Source: Onchocerca lupi (taxonomy: Eukaryota > Nematoda > Chromadorea > Rhabditida > Onchocercidae). Taken from it: a stretch of DNA of 64,000 bases. The stretch spans positions 186,001-250,000 of the forward strand of contig JAOVVO010000008.1 in NCBI GenBank assembly GCA_028564675.1, written 5' to 3'. The first letter of the stretch is position 1. The number at the start of each line of letters is the position of its first letter. Below are positions 50,950-64,000 of the stretch, one piece after another. Below the pieces are notes generated by a model that was given only the letters and a program-made list of their open reading frames with translations, was not told the origin of the DNA and did no database searches. The position numbers and the translations under genes are program-made.

Positions 50950-52562
50950 ATCATTTTTATAGCACCTGTATTGTTGTTATTCATGGATAAAAGTCAGCAA
51001 TAAAATTTCTGTTTAACATTACCAAAGCAAGAATGATAACTTTCTTTCGGATTTACCTGGGAACTTTTCATATAACTATCACGATAGATAAGAAATCTTC
51101 CCTAAAGATAACTAGAACAGTTTTAAGCTAATCAAGCAATCCATTTTTTGATGCTACAGAAATTGATTGCGCTAATCAAAAAAGCATGTATTACTCCAAT
51201 TCGCAGGAAAAAAAAAAGATCGATAAGAATTTGAAACGATTAGAATTCTATAGTCTTTACAAATACATTTTATTGTTTTTTCAATTTCGAAAAAAATCAT
51301 TTCGTGGAATTTTTTCAAAATATGGAACAAATGAAAATTTAAATTAAAAATTACTAGTGAATAAATAGTCCAATAGCCAAAGAGAATTATAGATTACATA
51401 AATTTTAAATGACATAAGTAACAAATTTAGAGCAAGTAAAAGCGTATTAAATGATTACAATATTACTTCAAAAAATAATAGCAATATAAGGACTAAAGCA
51501 TAATGAATAGTTGAAGAAACAGTAAAGATCGATAAGAACGATTAGAGATTGCAGGAAATTATCGATATTTATTAGAGCAGTGATTGCAAGTAATTTGTTA
51601 CCAAAGAGAATGTTTTGCATTATATTTCTACGAGTACCAATCCCAGTCTTATATTAACGGACCGCATGTGGCATATTGAAAGATGAACTGAGATAGATAA
51701 GATCGGCATAAACATTGAACGTTGAAGGTCATTTCGGTCTTTCGTTTATTTATGAGCTTGTAGCAGGGGACAATGAATAGAATGGATTCAATAATGACAT
51801 CAGATTTTTGACCCAGAATAGATGACCTTTGCGTGTGACCTTTGGACAATGTGACCTTTATAACTTCACTTTGTCGGTGGCATTGAGATGGTGATGGTTC
51901 TTAAGTAATTTCACATTGTCTAATGATCATTTCACTATATCTCTCATTACTTATCGTTATTTTCATAGTTGAAGGAATAAGTTCAGATTGTCTCTTTACA
52001 TTTCAGTATGATTATGTTTCTAATTATAATTTCCTTTTATTTATTATTGATATTTTAATATTATTTTAGTATATTACGCAGCGAACATCTAACCAGATAT
52101 TGCTACTTCTTATTCATATTACAGAAAAATAATAATTTTTCATTTTCTATTGAAAAACAATACTTTAAATATGATATTATGGGTATTTTCAACTTCTCCA
52201 GCAACCACTGTAGCATGGTTATTATTATTATTTCTCTGGAATTGGTTGAAAATCTGTAATAATTTTTTCGATTTTGCACTTTTTATTTTCAGTTAATTAC
52301 TGCTTCAAGATTATTTTCATTCCTAAATAAATTCGAATTGTTTTTAGATTTGCAAAACGGAGCCCAAATTTATTTCTTCGATTTAAAATTTTTGTTTTCG
52401 TTTCATTTCCAGTTGTGATTGATTCTGTCCTTTCGAATGATTTCCAATTTTTATTTTACACTGAATGATTTTTTCAGCATCAAACTGAAGAACTGAAGTT
52501 GAATATGTGATGGCTGTACGTTCATCCAAATATAATGAGGCATTGTCTTTGAAAGAAATATT
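50950..52562. promoter_or_regulatory. Shared upstream region of divergent zinc-finger and afadin genes
   Basis: About 1.6 kb between two divergent genes, so it should hold both promoters. The block 51630-51900 is more complex than the AT-rich remainder and contains two near-identical GTGACCTTT copies 18 bases apart (51835 and 51853). No gene is supported inside. Confidence 0.4.
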
Positions 52563-52572
52563 TTGGTTTCAG
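52563..52572 (+). promoter_or_regulatory. Likely 3' splice / trans-splice acceptor of afadin
   Basis: TTGGTTTCAG, 35 bases before the chosen ATG (52608). If the transcript began further 5', an out-of-frame upstream ORF (52510-52614) would overlap the start, which trans-splicing here would remove. Confidence 0.45.
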
Positions 52573-52607
52573 GAGAGAAGAAAGAGTATATTCTGGATAA
52601 TCCGATC

Positions 52608-55600
52608 ATGTTAAGCAGGCTACCACTAGTCAAACAAACTGAGCGAGAACAACTTTGTCGGCGAGTGGATCAGTGGAATGAAAATCGACTTGATTTATTC
52701 AATCTAAGCTATCCGACAGAGGTACATGAATTCGAATTTTTTCCATTAAGAGGATTAGCGTTTTTTTTTTTTTTTATTTTTATTTTTTTGAATTTTGCCT
52801 GAAAGTGCTACAGGAAATATCGAGTGAGAAATATATAACCGATCGATTGTTCAACTTAAACTATTTTGCAAAAATATTCAAGTTCGAATTTGCTTATTGC
52901 GATGCTTATATTTGGAATTATATTAAGATGATAACTGAAAAAAATGAACTATTAATGTAGCAAGTTAAAAAAAAAAAGAGAAAAAAAATCTGACTAATTT
53001 ATTCAGTATAATTATTTCACTCATTCTGTTTGAGTAAATTGTACGAAATGAGATTTTTTTTGTCTTTTTCTCAAATTTTTTCATCAAAATTCAATGTTTT
53101 TTCCATTCGATTACTGGTTGCAATAAATTTAATCTTCTAACAACAAATTGAAGAATGAATTATAATAGTTATAGTGGACTTTTAATATCTTTTTGTCAAA
53201 GTTTTTATTTTGGAGTAACAGAAGGCTTACTTTATCTTGTAGTCCATAATTTCGGCATATTTCTTTTTTTGTTCCACTTGATAGTATGCAATTTTTATCT
53301 TGTGCTGAAGGATATTTTATCTAAATTCGATTATAATAAGTGAATAAGAGAATAATTATATTTATAAAATGATTTTATATTTAATTTTGTTGAATGAAAT
53401 TCATTCGTGCAACAAACTTCTTTCCCTGACATTTCAGGATCTTGAAATTCACGGCGTGATGCGATTTTATTTTCAAGAATCAAAAGATAAAGTAGTGACG
53501 AAATGTATCCGTGTTTCCAGTACAGCAACAGCCCGAGCAGTTATCAGTGCGCTGGTCGATAAATTTCATCCTGATTTGAAAATGTAAGTTTGCAGATGTT
53601 TTTTCGCTTTTAAAATGATTGCATCAGCGGATATTTAACCTAGAAAATTTTATACTAATATGTGAAAAAGAAACGAGTTCATTTTCAGGCTTAGTGATCC
53701 AGAATATACTTTATGGGAAGTTCACGAAAATGGTGATGAACGATGTTTAGCACCTGATGAAAAACCATTACTTGTGCAACTAAATTGGCATAAAGATGAT
53801 CGAGAAGGTCGATTTCTGTTGAGGGCACATCTTAATACTATTTCTGTCGAGGTATAAAATTTGGCTTTAAGATTTTATATAAAATGCAATAATGGAGTAA
53901 CATTCAGCAGTTAGAAAAAATAGTAGTTCAGTTTTAATCATGATATTCGAATTTGTTTCAAGAATTGGTTCGAAATTATAAGGAGTTTTAAGTCACTTAA
54001 ACATTTCGAATTATAAAATTATTTTCCAAATTACAACCAAATAAGGTACAACGATCGTACACATTCAAAAAGGAAGATAGAAATTCGGAGATAATTCATG
54101 AATAATAAATCACATTCTTGCCTTAGAAGATAGGTAACCGTATGAAATCATATTGAAAGGAGAGGCTAGAGAATTTTTAACCTTCAGAATTAGTTTTATA
54201 ATTTTTTAGAAAACAATTTTTTTTTTAGGATACCACAGGTGGCTTGAATGGCAGTCGAAAAAGGTTTTCGAAGAAAGAAGAAAAAGAACTGAAAAAAAAG
54301 CATCAAAAAGGTTTTTCGTTTTGTCAGTGCTATGCTGTTTATATTTATAATTTGTTGACAGAATTAAATTTTGTTCTTTCTCAGAACTTTTTTTTTATTA
54401 AATTTAAAACTCCATTTTTTCAAAGTATAAAGTGATAGATAGCGACCTTTATCAACCACCTAATCAGCATTGTAGGTTGACTAGGAATATTTGACGTGCA
54501 ATTAATATTTTAAGGATAGATATGCAGCTGTTCTGTTTTATGATTAGCTTTCGCGATTGTTGAAAAAAATATATGCTTATCTGACTGATTATTCTCTTTT
54601 TGTGGATGATTAAGAATGGTAAAATTCGAATGCTAAACTTTATATGACTTTGATGATAGTTTCTGAGAATTAGGCAGTTTTTTTTCTTTTTTTTTTTTCA
54701 TATAGAAATAGAAACAAGCGGATTTTGGCTGAAGAACAGTCAACTCACTTTTGTCTTAGATGACAATGAAAATGTCTCCTTTGAATTATTATCAAAAACT
54801 TTTAAATAGGATAAGTATTGGACAAGAGAAAGCGAAATTTATGCAAACAAGTAAGATTATAAAAAATAATCTTTATATAACAGAAAAATTCCAGCAGTTG
54901 AGCAACAAGAACCGAAGTTACGCGCTTCCGAAGAATTATATAAAGCATTGCCACCAACAACATTTACGCGAACAATTTCGAATCCAGAAGTTGTTATGAA
55001 GAAACGGCGTGAAAAAAAGATTGCAGCCAAATTAAAAGAGTTGGATCAAGGTAACGATAAAAGCAACCCAATTCAGCTTTTTCTTCCATAGCAAAGAATT
55101 AGGAAAATTAGTGGCGATTTATCATCATGCTGGTGTTGCTTTGATATTTATTGGAAGAAAGGATAGTTACTGTATAATTTTATACAGTCTAACATTCAAA
55201 GCGAGGCAGTAACATACAATTCTGTCGATACTGTTGTGGAAGCAGATGAGGCGGTTAATTAAATATGACAAGAATCTCAGATCGACCATACATTCCTTAG
55301 CTACGAAATTAAGAGAATTAAGAGTGCAAGAGTAATAGTACGATAAATCATAAAATAATTCAAAGGAAGATGTGAAAATTAAGTAAAAATTACAAAAAAA
55401 AAAATAGTTTTATAAGAAATTTGGGCATATTGAATTGTTTTAATTTAGCGAGTTTTTGAAATCTATTTCTTTTTTGAAATAAGAAAAAGTAGGAAAAATA
55501 TGAAATATGAAAACGAATGCAATATTTGTTCAAATAATTTTATAAATAGAAATTAGAAACTGCTTTTATTAAGAGACAATTCTTCAGCAATAAATTTCCA

Positions 55601-58600
55601 TGCGAATTTTATTGCCGTTTCTTTGAAATAATCGCTAGAGCTGAAATTCCCAAACAATTTAAAGAGTGTTGATGTCTGGTTGTATAGCCAACGTTTTTTA
55701 GATCACTATGTTTATCGCCAACCCTCAACCATTTTTAACTGAAACGGCACGTTTCACTTCAGTTTTTTGTAAATCAGTGAAGCAGTTTTTAAACTTCATA
55801 TCAGCATTTGTTAATATGAGTGTCGGGTCATGCTGTAGAAGAATTTTTTAATCGATGAGAAAATGAGGAATATCTCATGGAAGTTGATAATAAAATGCTC
55901 TTGAAATGTTGGCATTTCTTTGGAACTTTGGAATTTTGGGAAATTCCATGAATTTCAAAATTTAATTTAAAGTTAAATTTTTTGGTGGGATTTTCTGTAT
56001 GTAATAAGTATTTTGATTGGGAGAATGAATTGATGTTGGTGTTTGATTGGTAGTTTAGTGTGGGGGATAGTTGTTTAGATGTTGACGAATCTACTTAAGG
56101 TTTCGGTTCTTTGCACTGCTTCGAGAAGCTAATTCGCAATTGAAGTTGCTAATTGGTGGTTTTATGCGTGCTATATGATGGTTATATATGTGTGGACACA
56201 TTACCGGCGTTGCGTTATGCATGACGCATCGTTAAATGGATTAGTCCTACATTCCGCAAAGCAACTCTTGGATTGACTTCACAGTGATAGCGTGTAAAAT
56301 CTCTCCATATCATTTGTAAAATATATTGTCTCAGATAGTCCATCTATGGACTAGATACTGGTTCATATTTCCCAAGAGTCCAGGATTTTAATGACTAAAT
56401 TGTTTCAATTAATATATTGAATGATCTGGAGAGATGCTGTCTCATTGTTTAAGTTGTTAATTAAAACTGGATGGTAGTCTGAATCTAGGCACATTACATC
56501 TTATTTGAAATTTCTAGAGACAAAATCTAGGCAAGGAAATAATTTATTCGTTATATCAGGAATTTTTTTCTTGTAAAAATTGAAAAGAAGGCTTATTGTC
56601 AAAATGATTGAATTATGCAAATTTAAGTTTATTTCATCTTATATTTCAGGTGGTAGTTTGAAGATTTATGGTTATGAATTAGAACCAAGTCGACCGTATG
56701 TCACACTTCTTGTATCAGTACGTGATACTACAGCTAGAATTTTGGAAGAAGTATTAGAAAAATATGGTATCAATAAAAAGGTGGAAGAATATGTTTTGGT
56801 TGAGGTGGCCTTTGAAATATTTATTACATATAAAATACAAAACTTATCTGTAATCTGCCAATATCACTAGTTGTTATTTGTTATTTTATCATTGACCAGT
56901 AATATGAAAACTGATGCTTAATAACTAAATTAGTTGTTGAAATTTTATTTAGTATCAGGAAAATTTAATTGTCAGATATTGTTATTAATATGAAGTGTTA
57001 ATTATTGCAATACTCGAAGAAAAAAAATGATTCAACATTTGCAGATGGTGATACCAGTTTCCACAAAGCTTTCTCATTCATTAAGCGATTTACGATTTTT
57101 GAATATCAGTCGGCGTGAACGAATTATGGATTATAATGAGTATCCGTTGGTTAGTCTGGCAAATCGTATACCAGACCCATCAGAGGAAATATTTTTTGTT
57201 GTGAAGCAGCAATCATCTGAAGTACCAAGACGACATGTTCGTCATTTGTCGATATCATCAACGGCAGCACTTGGTGTTAATTACGCTGATCCACAAAAAC
57301 TCTCTGCAGGAACCTCTCAAATTCTACGCATGCAAAATCTGTTCGCCATTAAACCATGTCTTTTACAATTAACTTTAGGTAAACCATGCATTATTTATTA
57401 TCAATTTTCAAAAGATATTTTGTCCTATTTTTTATTGTTTATCCATTATTTTTAAATAATGATGCCGTTTTCACTACTTTTATCATCTAAAAAGCTTACA
57501 AAATAAAATTTATTGAAATCTTCATTTAATTTCACAATAATCAAATTGTGGTATGAATCGAAGACAATTCAGATTGTAAAGAAATCCCAGAAATGAAGCC
57601 AATACATCTTCCATTTGGTGTGATGGGTATAGGCTCAGATCGCTCAATGGGGTTGTTTCTAGATGGACAATGTATCAGACCTCGGCATGCAGTTATCAAT
57701 TATCAGGATGGTGTTGTAACGATCACACCGTCAGATCAAAATGCTTATATTGAGGTTTTCCTTTATTATATGCCGTTTTAGAAGAGATAAAATGCGTTAA
57801 AATGAAGTTTCGAATTTAAATAAGAAGTTGAAATTTATAGGTTGATGGTCAGCGTATCTCTCAAACCATAGCTCTTCGTGATGGAAACATAATCGATATT
57901 GCTCACAACTATATGTTCCGTTACTTAAGTGCTTGGGTCAGTTTATTGAGGTTTTGAATTTTAATTTCGAAAATTATCTTAGAAATTTTCTCGCTTTAAG
58001 CACTTTGAATTATTTGAGAGTTAATGTGTAGTGCAATTCATTTCAGGATGCTATGAAAATTCGTATGGTTAATGGAAGCAGTAATAGGATGCAAATGATT
58101 CCAGGATTAACAAGGTCAGTCAAGGCAGTAACTTTTTTATATCTAAGTTATTCAAAGACTGAAATCCGAAATTCGATTGTTCAAAAATTTTTTATTGTAT
58201 CCATTTAAAATAAAAGGAAGATAGAGGAAAGAAAAAAAAAGCTTTCTTTAATTTCTTAATTGATGCAAAAATTTACTGAGGGAATGAATTTAGTGGAAAC
58301 TGAATGTATATATAAATGCTTATTGACGATAGTCTTGTTTAATTACATTGCTGGCTCCCGTTCTGCTCTTTTTTGGCAATATCGTTATTTTATACACTTT
58401 TTTCTTTTTTCTTTTTTTTTTTTTTTTTTTTTTGCTTGGAATCATTTTCCTAGTTTTTGAAAAATTATATAATCGTTGACATCTGTTATAATGTGCAAAA
58501 AATTTGTGATAGCCACTATTTTTCGAAGATTTGAAAAATCATTTTATGTATCTGGTATTTTATTTCGGTTTTTTTTTTTCGGAAGATCTACACGAAACAT

Positions 58601-61600
58601 TCTGGTTTATTGGCATGTCAGTATTCCAGATTCGTTTTTTCTTCAATTAGGAAGAAATATCTTGATATACCTAGCTCTTTTCCAATATTGCTTTTTCGAA
58701 ATCATTCTCGATAAATATATAATTTTTTGAAAAACTTAAATTAGATATGTTAAGCGTTTTGTAACATGGTCAAAGAGACATCTTTCACTACCGTAGAATA
58801 ACGCGATATGATTCATTGTTTGGACAAAGCATTCTCCTGATAACAGAATGTCTTCATACATGCTTTGGAATTGTTTATTGTTAGATAATAGCAGCTTTTT
58901 GGTATTCAATTCTACATTGTCTCTGAAAAATGACGTATCTGAATTCTAATGCCAAATTAAATTTATCAAATAAGGATGGTTAGCAGCTGATTTTGAAATT
59001 CTGGTTTATCTGCTAATTATTAAGTTAAGTTGAATGTTTACCAGAAATAAAGAATTGAAATTATTAAAGAGAAGAAATTTAAATAGAGATATTTTAATTC
59101 ATAGGAAAAATTGGAACTAGGATTGTCATTTCTTGCGTATGGTAAGAAATAATAATTTTATTGTTTTACGAAGAGTTCACAAATTTTGGAAAATTTGCGC
59201 GAATTTGAAATTTAAAAGAAATTTAGAAAAGATTTCAGAAAAAGAAATGGAACAGTAGGAATTAAAGAGAAAGAAAATGATGCATTTTCAAAAATTATAT
59301 ATTTTAAAGAAACGATGTAAATTTTGGATTAGTTCGTAGAAAAGTAATTAAGAAATTTAATGAAATCTTTTTGATGTTATCTTCATTATTATCATAACTT
59401 TTGATTTGTTCCAAAGGCTGGTCTCTTTCATTTCGATCGTATTTGATTAAATTATTTAAACGTGTTGTTTGCATAACCTGTACAAATATTTATTTTAAAA
59501 GAGCAGTGGAATGTATCAGTAATTCTTTCTTCGTCCATTTTGCTTCTTTTTTTTTCCTTGGAATAATTTTGTGTTGACATGATATTTAGATCTATCATGT
59601 CTATAAATGCATGCACATATCAGCACACACTCATACACAGCTTATACATTCATTCATTACTTGATTTATATTTTATTTTGTCAATCATAGATATTCATTT
59701 TAAATTAATCAATAAAACTAAGTCTGAACTATTAGTCATTTGTATATGAAAATGAGTATTTTGACAAAAATGAAGAGGCAAATAAGCGGATTTGCTAGAA
59801 TTATAATTGGTATCTAATTATTTTTAAGTGATGGATAGTATTTCTATAAAATGTTATAAAGTAGAAATAGCTTGAAGAAGTCATACTTTTTTATTGCTAA
59901 CGTTTCTTGTTTATTTTCGTTTTTTAAAATTGCATTTTGTTGATGATTTGATGAATATTTTAATATTTTTTGTCTCTTTTTCTTTTAGAGAAAGTTCTTT
60001 TCGGAAGATTTGAAAAATTTCTAGAAATAATGAAATGTGTGACGTAAAAGGGAGTGGGGAGGGTGGAGGTTATGATAAATTAAGATAGAGATTTTGGAAA
60101 GTGTAGATTTTTCCGAGATTTTTTTTGGAGACATTAACCATATTTTTCTGGAATTTCGATTTTATTTTTAAAGATTTGCAATATGAAAATAGTTTATTTG
60201 AGTATGATGAGAATTTTTTCGAACCATCTGTAGTTGTGTTTGTTTAAAATAAGTAATTGCTGATAAGCTCATATTCGTGTGAGCAGATAATCAAGTAATA
60301 GCTGTTGTCTTATCAATCCTTAATTTTCCAATTCGAGTTTCATTTCTTTTGTATAGAGTTTTATTTTTTAATTGGAAGACAATTATGCACATTTGAATCA
60401 TGACGGGTGATATTATCCTAAAAACCTGAAACTTGAATCAGGAAAACAGTAATGCTTATCAGCAAATTAAACCAAGCTAGTTGAAGACTTCCTATTTATT
60501 ATAATATCGAGATACTCGATTAAACATCAAAAACAGCTTATGTTTTTGTTATGGAACATTCCCCTCTTTTTCAAATTCTTTTATTGTTGATGATATTTGG
60601 ATCGTAATGTTCACTAGTCGATACGTTATTGACTTCGATATGCTTATTTGATCAGTTGAGACATTTTCCTTGATTAGTCCTGCTTACATCGCTGAAAATT
60701 TATTTAATCTGATTAGAAATTATCATAAATTTTAAATTTGAGCTGATTTCTTTTGAAAATTTAAAATATCCTGCTTCGACATATCAAAATATTATCATTC
60801 CTAAAGGACGCTGAAAAAGGTATCAGTGCCGGGTTTTGTAGAAGGATTTTATTATGTCTATAAATTTAAATTCGGCTGCTTAAAAATGGAGGAATTTTTT
60901 AGAATAAATTTAAATATCGGCAAAAATCGGTCTAAGCAAATTTTTTTTCTTTCTGCTTAAATACATTTTTTTCGTTCATGAATCATCGCAAATTTCCTTT
61001 TTACGAAATTTGTCAAATTTTTTTCTCTTTTTTTGCTTATTCTTAGTTTTGAAGCAAGCAATGTAGAGGGAATGATAACTACGTTCGATGTTACCGAAAA
61101 TGTAATTTCGACTCCAGTTGAAACTACGGGAGTGTTACCATCATCATTTTGAGTTTAATCATCGTCCTAGTTCAAACAAAAGTTTACTTCGAGGTTTAGC
61201 AGCCCATATGAGTAGTAGGTCAATAATGATGTTTGATTAGATATTCCTGCTAATGCTAGTAATGAAAGTAATGAATTATCAGTGAATCAAACGGTATCAT
61301 CTGATTTATTTAGCCGATTGTGAGCTATTAAAACTTACGTTTTGGTGAAATCATATATATTATAGTAAATCAATTTAAACAAAGGACTTAAATCAATATT
61401 TCCATATTAAACTGAATTTTGATTTCCACTTTACTCAACTGTCCAGAACTTCCGAAGTTTCCCGGTCAAGTTTCTGTTTGGGAATAAGTATGTAAATACT
61501 TTTAAGCTGATAAATTATTGTACTCGAATTCTTGTTAACTTCGATTTTTTATTGCGCTTTGTTTAAAATTAATTCTAGCGTTTATCAATTCTGATATTTA

Positions 61601-64000
61601 TTCCTATAGTTGTTGTTACAATAGTTGCTAATTACATATAAAACTTTATGCTTTTCTAAATTTCTTTACTGTTAACAAAAATCATGAGATTGGTTTTTAT
61701 AAAAATTGAGTATTTGTTATTGAAATAGTGTAATCACTTTCCTGCAAAGATTGGGCAACTATGTTGTCAGTTGATTTTAATACTTACTGATATAACTAAA
61801 GTTTTCTTGCCACAAATGTATAATATTTTGCATTTTCCCCATCATTTATATTTTTTGCTAATACGAATTTTAGTTTGCACTTATAGAAAGTATTCTAATT
61901 TTTTTTTTCTTTGGACTAAAATTTTTGTGCGTTAGAATTTCCGTAATTCTTTTTCTTTTAAAATTTTATCTTTTTCGAAATGTTTGTTAAATTATCCATT
62001 CAACTGTCTCAGTGACTGTCTTTTATGTCTCTTCTTGAGCTATTCTTGACTGTTTACAAAAAATATTAACAAAATCGGCTGAAAATTCAGCATCGCATTA
62101 AAGACAGCAGTAGTTTTTTTCTGAGCCAATCTGCATATTTCAAATTTATATATTTGCTATAGTCAAATCTCCTTAGCTTATTCTCTACCTTTAATCTTTT
62201 TTTTTTTTTTGAGTATTAACCGAGCTTAGCATTACTTATCCCTTTACTGAGTCCATCTTAGCACTGCTTATCCTACACCGAATCCAACTTAGGTCTATCT
62301 ACTCAATGTTTATAAAGATATTATCTCACCGAAACCAATTTACCCCATCTATTCCATTATTCCATGGAAGATATTATCTTTCAATTAGTCAGTTTTTATT
62401 CTTTAAATTGAAATTATTTCATCGTTACAGGTTAGCATCACCAGCAACATTAAGCGGAGAAATAAGAAATATTTCAACATCTAGCATAAACGGACTTAGA
62501 ACCGAGAAATCAATGTATACTACCGATACGTTACCGGCTTTAGCTGAAGTAAAAGAAGAAGGTTTGTAATTTTTTGAAATAAATAGGAAATTTTTCGAAA
62601 TGACAAGCTAAATTATATATATTTGTTGAGAAATTTCCAGATAAATAAAAAATTTATCAGAAAAGATCAGATTTTCTAAACATTGATTGGTATTTATTAG
62701 TTAAGTAAGACTGTCTATGTTTTAAGTCCTTTTTATTTTGCAATTTTCAAAATAAACGGCATTTTGGAATTCTTTCTGTAGATGAAGATGAATTTTTGCA
62801 TCGACTGATTTGTCCTGAAAGAGAGAATGCTCAATTCAAACTTACACCAGCATACGTGGTTTACGTGGCTGCACGCCATCGACTATTATTTCCATCGCAA
62901 ACGGTTCCTATTGCTGATAGCCGCACGCGACTACAATTATTTTTAACAAAAGCTGCTAATCGTTTTCTTCTAGTTTCACAGGTTTTTGAATCAACTTCGA
63001 TTTAATTAGGCTCATAGAAAATAGGAAACTAAAGTATTGGCTAAAATTGAAGTATCATGAGAGAAATTCACGAAATATTTTATTAAATTTGAAGTGAAAT
63101 GTGGAAGTATTAAATCAAATATTTTTTTACATATCTTCGTAAATATTTGGATAGTATATTTGGCTAAATGAATCACTTTTTCGTCAATAATGATAAGATA
63201 TTTTAAATCTGATTTCTAATTCAGCTGACTATCTACTGATACGTTGCATAGATAGTTTTCTTGAAAAAGGAATTTTCATGGAAGGAGAGTAACATACAAG
63301 TATTTGATGTTTCCAGATTGATCATTATTTTATTCAGTCTTAATCATTGTTGTGTTTATAATAAAATTGCGGAATATCTTAGCAATCTTTTCATAGTGTG
63401 ATAATTATATACAATTTCGGGGCAGTTCACAATTTTTTCTTCAAATTTTATGATTTCATAACTCAGAAATACTGCAGCAACGACGATCGCGAGAGTCCCT
63501 GGGATTCTGGCTAGCAAATTCAAGTGAATTGTTGAATTTCTTCAAACAGGATATCGACTTATCATTATTGTCACGTGGTGTGCCTCAGCAGATTTTAGCT
63601 GATTGTGTTGAAAAAACTTTTGAAATGCTTGGAACAGTATTAAAGAGTAGTCTGGACAGCACATTGAATTCAATCAGAGATGCATCTTTGGATGATCGAT
63701 CTGCTTCAAGTATGTTTGTTTTTGGATATGGTAATCTTGAATCTTTATGAGGATAGTAAGAAAATAACTCATGTTATAATTATGTATCTTTTTCAAAACT
63801 TTTTGATGTGAAAAAAAGGAAAGAAAAGATTAATCGGATAAAGACAAGGATAGTAATTTATTATTGAGAATGAAAGTTCAAATAAGCTGTGATTGCTTTT
63901 TAAGCAAATAGCGAATATATCACTTACATATTGTCCTAACCATACTTATTTATCCAGATTTTAAATTTTATGTTATTCGTAAAATTTCAGATTTTTCTTG
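52608..64000 (+). CDS. afd-1: Afadin / Canoe, 5' part (runs off the window)
   Basis: Exons: 52608-52721, 53438-53583, 53689-53851, 54229-54310, 54895-55050, 56650-56804, 57045-57378, 57573-57754, 57841-57936, 58047-58114, 61047-61218, 62431-62561, 62782-62981, 63478-63709, and a probable start at 63991. About 743 residues are present. Order: N-terminal helix (NENRLDLFNLSYPTE); RA1 (about 39-138; KCIRVSSTATA, QLNWHKDDREGRF); Lys-rich helix (about 150-168); TFTRTISNPEVVMKKRR; RA2 (about 221-345; LEKYG); FHA (about 390-475; DGVVTITP, VDGQRIS); Ser/Thr-rich linker; start of DIL (from about 600; LTPAYVVYVAARHRLL, FWLANSSELLNFFKQDIDL). Afadin links Ras/Rap GTPases and nectins to actin at adherens junctions. 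The match to vertebrate afadin is unmistakable. Exon 11 carries a one-base frame break. The rest of DIL and PDZ are beyond the edge. The gene symbol is by homology. Confidence 0.94.
55051..56649 (+). other. Afadin intron 5 (1.6 kb)
   Basis: Non-coding. It contains two short inverted repeats: GAAACG-GCA-CGTTTC (55741-55755) and the near-perfect palindrome at 56211-56228. Confidence 0.6.
56211..56228. other. 18-base near-palindrome
   Basis: TGCGTTATGCATGACGCA: a five-base inverted pair around ATGCAT, with one mismatched pair. Possible binding site for a dimeric factor; function unknown. Confidence 0.3.
58115..61046 (+). other. Afadin intron 10 (2.9 kb)
   Basis: GTCAGT donor, TTCTTAG acceptor. 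AT-rich, with a T run (about 58410-58432). No nested gene or missing exon is required, since exons 10 and 11 join in phase. Confidence 0.6.
61102..61153 (+). other. Frame break inside afadin exon 11
   Basis: The incoming frame ends at TGA 61150-61152, directly after TTTT (61147-61150). The frame one base over is open from 61106 to the donor at 61219 and joins exon 12 in phase. Dropping one base, most simply one T, makes the exon whole. The alternative is a 52-base intron (GT at 61102, GAG acceptor at 61151-61153), which also restores phase; its acceptor is poor and its G+C is exon-like. Confidence 0.75.
62220..62306. repeat. Three diverged 30-bp repeats in afadin intron 11
   Basis: Units read CGAGCTTAGCATTACTTATC, GAGTCCATCTTAGCACTGCT and CGAATCCAACTTAGGTCTAT, each followed by about ten more bases. 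Confidence 0.55.

Overview
The window looks like nuclear DNA of a parasitic roundworm, probably a clade III (filaria-like) nematode. It is strongly AT-rich and full of long A/T homopolymers and degenerate minisatellites. Its introns are short to medium with TTTCAG/TTTTAG acceptors, and likely trans-splice acceptors lie close upstream of start codons. The species assignment is inference; no ribosomal or mitochondrial marker is present.

Layout. (1) Positions 1 to about 21,000 are gene-poor. They hold a possible small broken gene (1201-1499), a long inverted repeat (arms 1490-1728 and 2259-2487), several diverged minisatellites and a few islands of higher GC. (2) 21,023-34,175, + strand: a ten-exon class I bHLH gene (E protein / Daughterless, C. 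elegans hlh-2) of about 497 residues. An apparent alternative exon at 32,376-32,573 duplicates the start of the exon that follows the HLH. (3) 35,951-39,876, - strand: a seven-exon gene for a 342-residue protein with one RING finger and a second, degenerate Cys-rich RING-like module at the C-terminus. (4) 40,545-50,910, - strand: a 25-exon gene for a 1,194-residue protein with about 24 C2H2-type zinc fingers. (5) 52,608 to the right edge, + strand: the 5' part (14 exons plus the start of a 15th) of afadin/Canoe (C. elegans afd-1), covering RA1, RA2, FHA and the start of DIL. The DIL remainder and PDZ lie outside the window.

All exon chains were built by hand from open frames, GT/AG sites and phase. 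Every junction keeps phase except inside afadin exon 11, where one base too many breaks the frame. The zinc-finger and RING genes lie head to tail 0.67 kb apart and could be an operon. The zinc-finger and afadin genes are divergent across 1.7 kb. hlh-2 and the RING gene are convergent. hlh-2 and the zinc-finger protein are likely nuclear regulators, and afadin is an adherens-junction scaffold; nothing ties the four genes into one pathway. I see no CRISPR array, operon of bacterial type, rRNA or tRNA.
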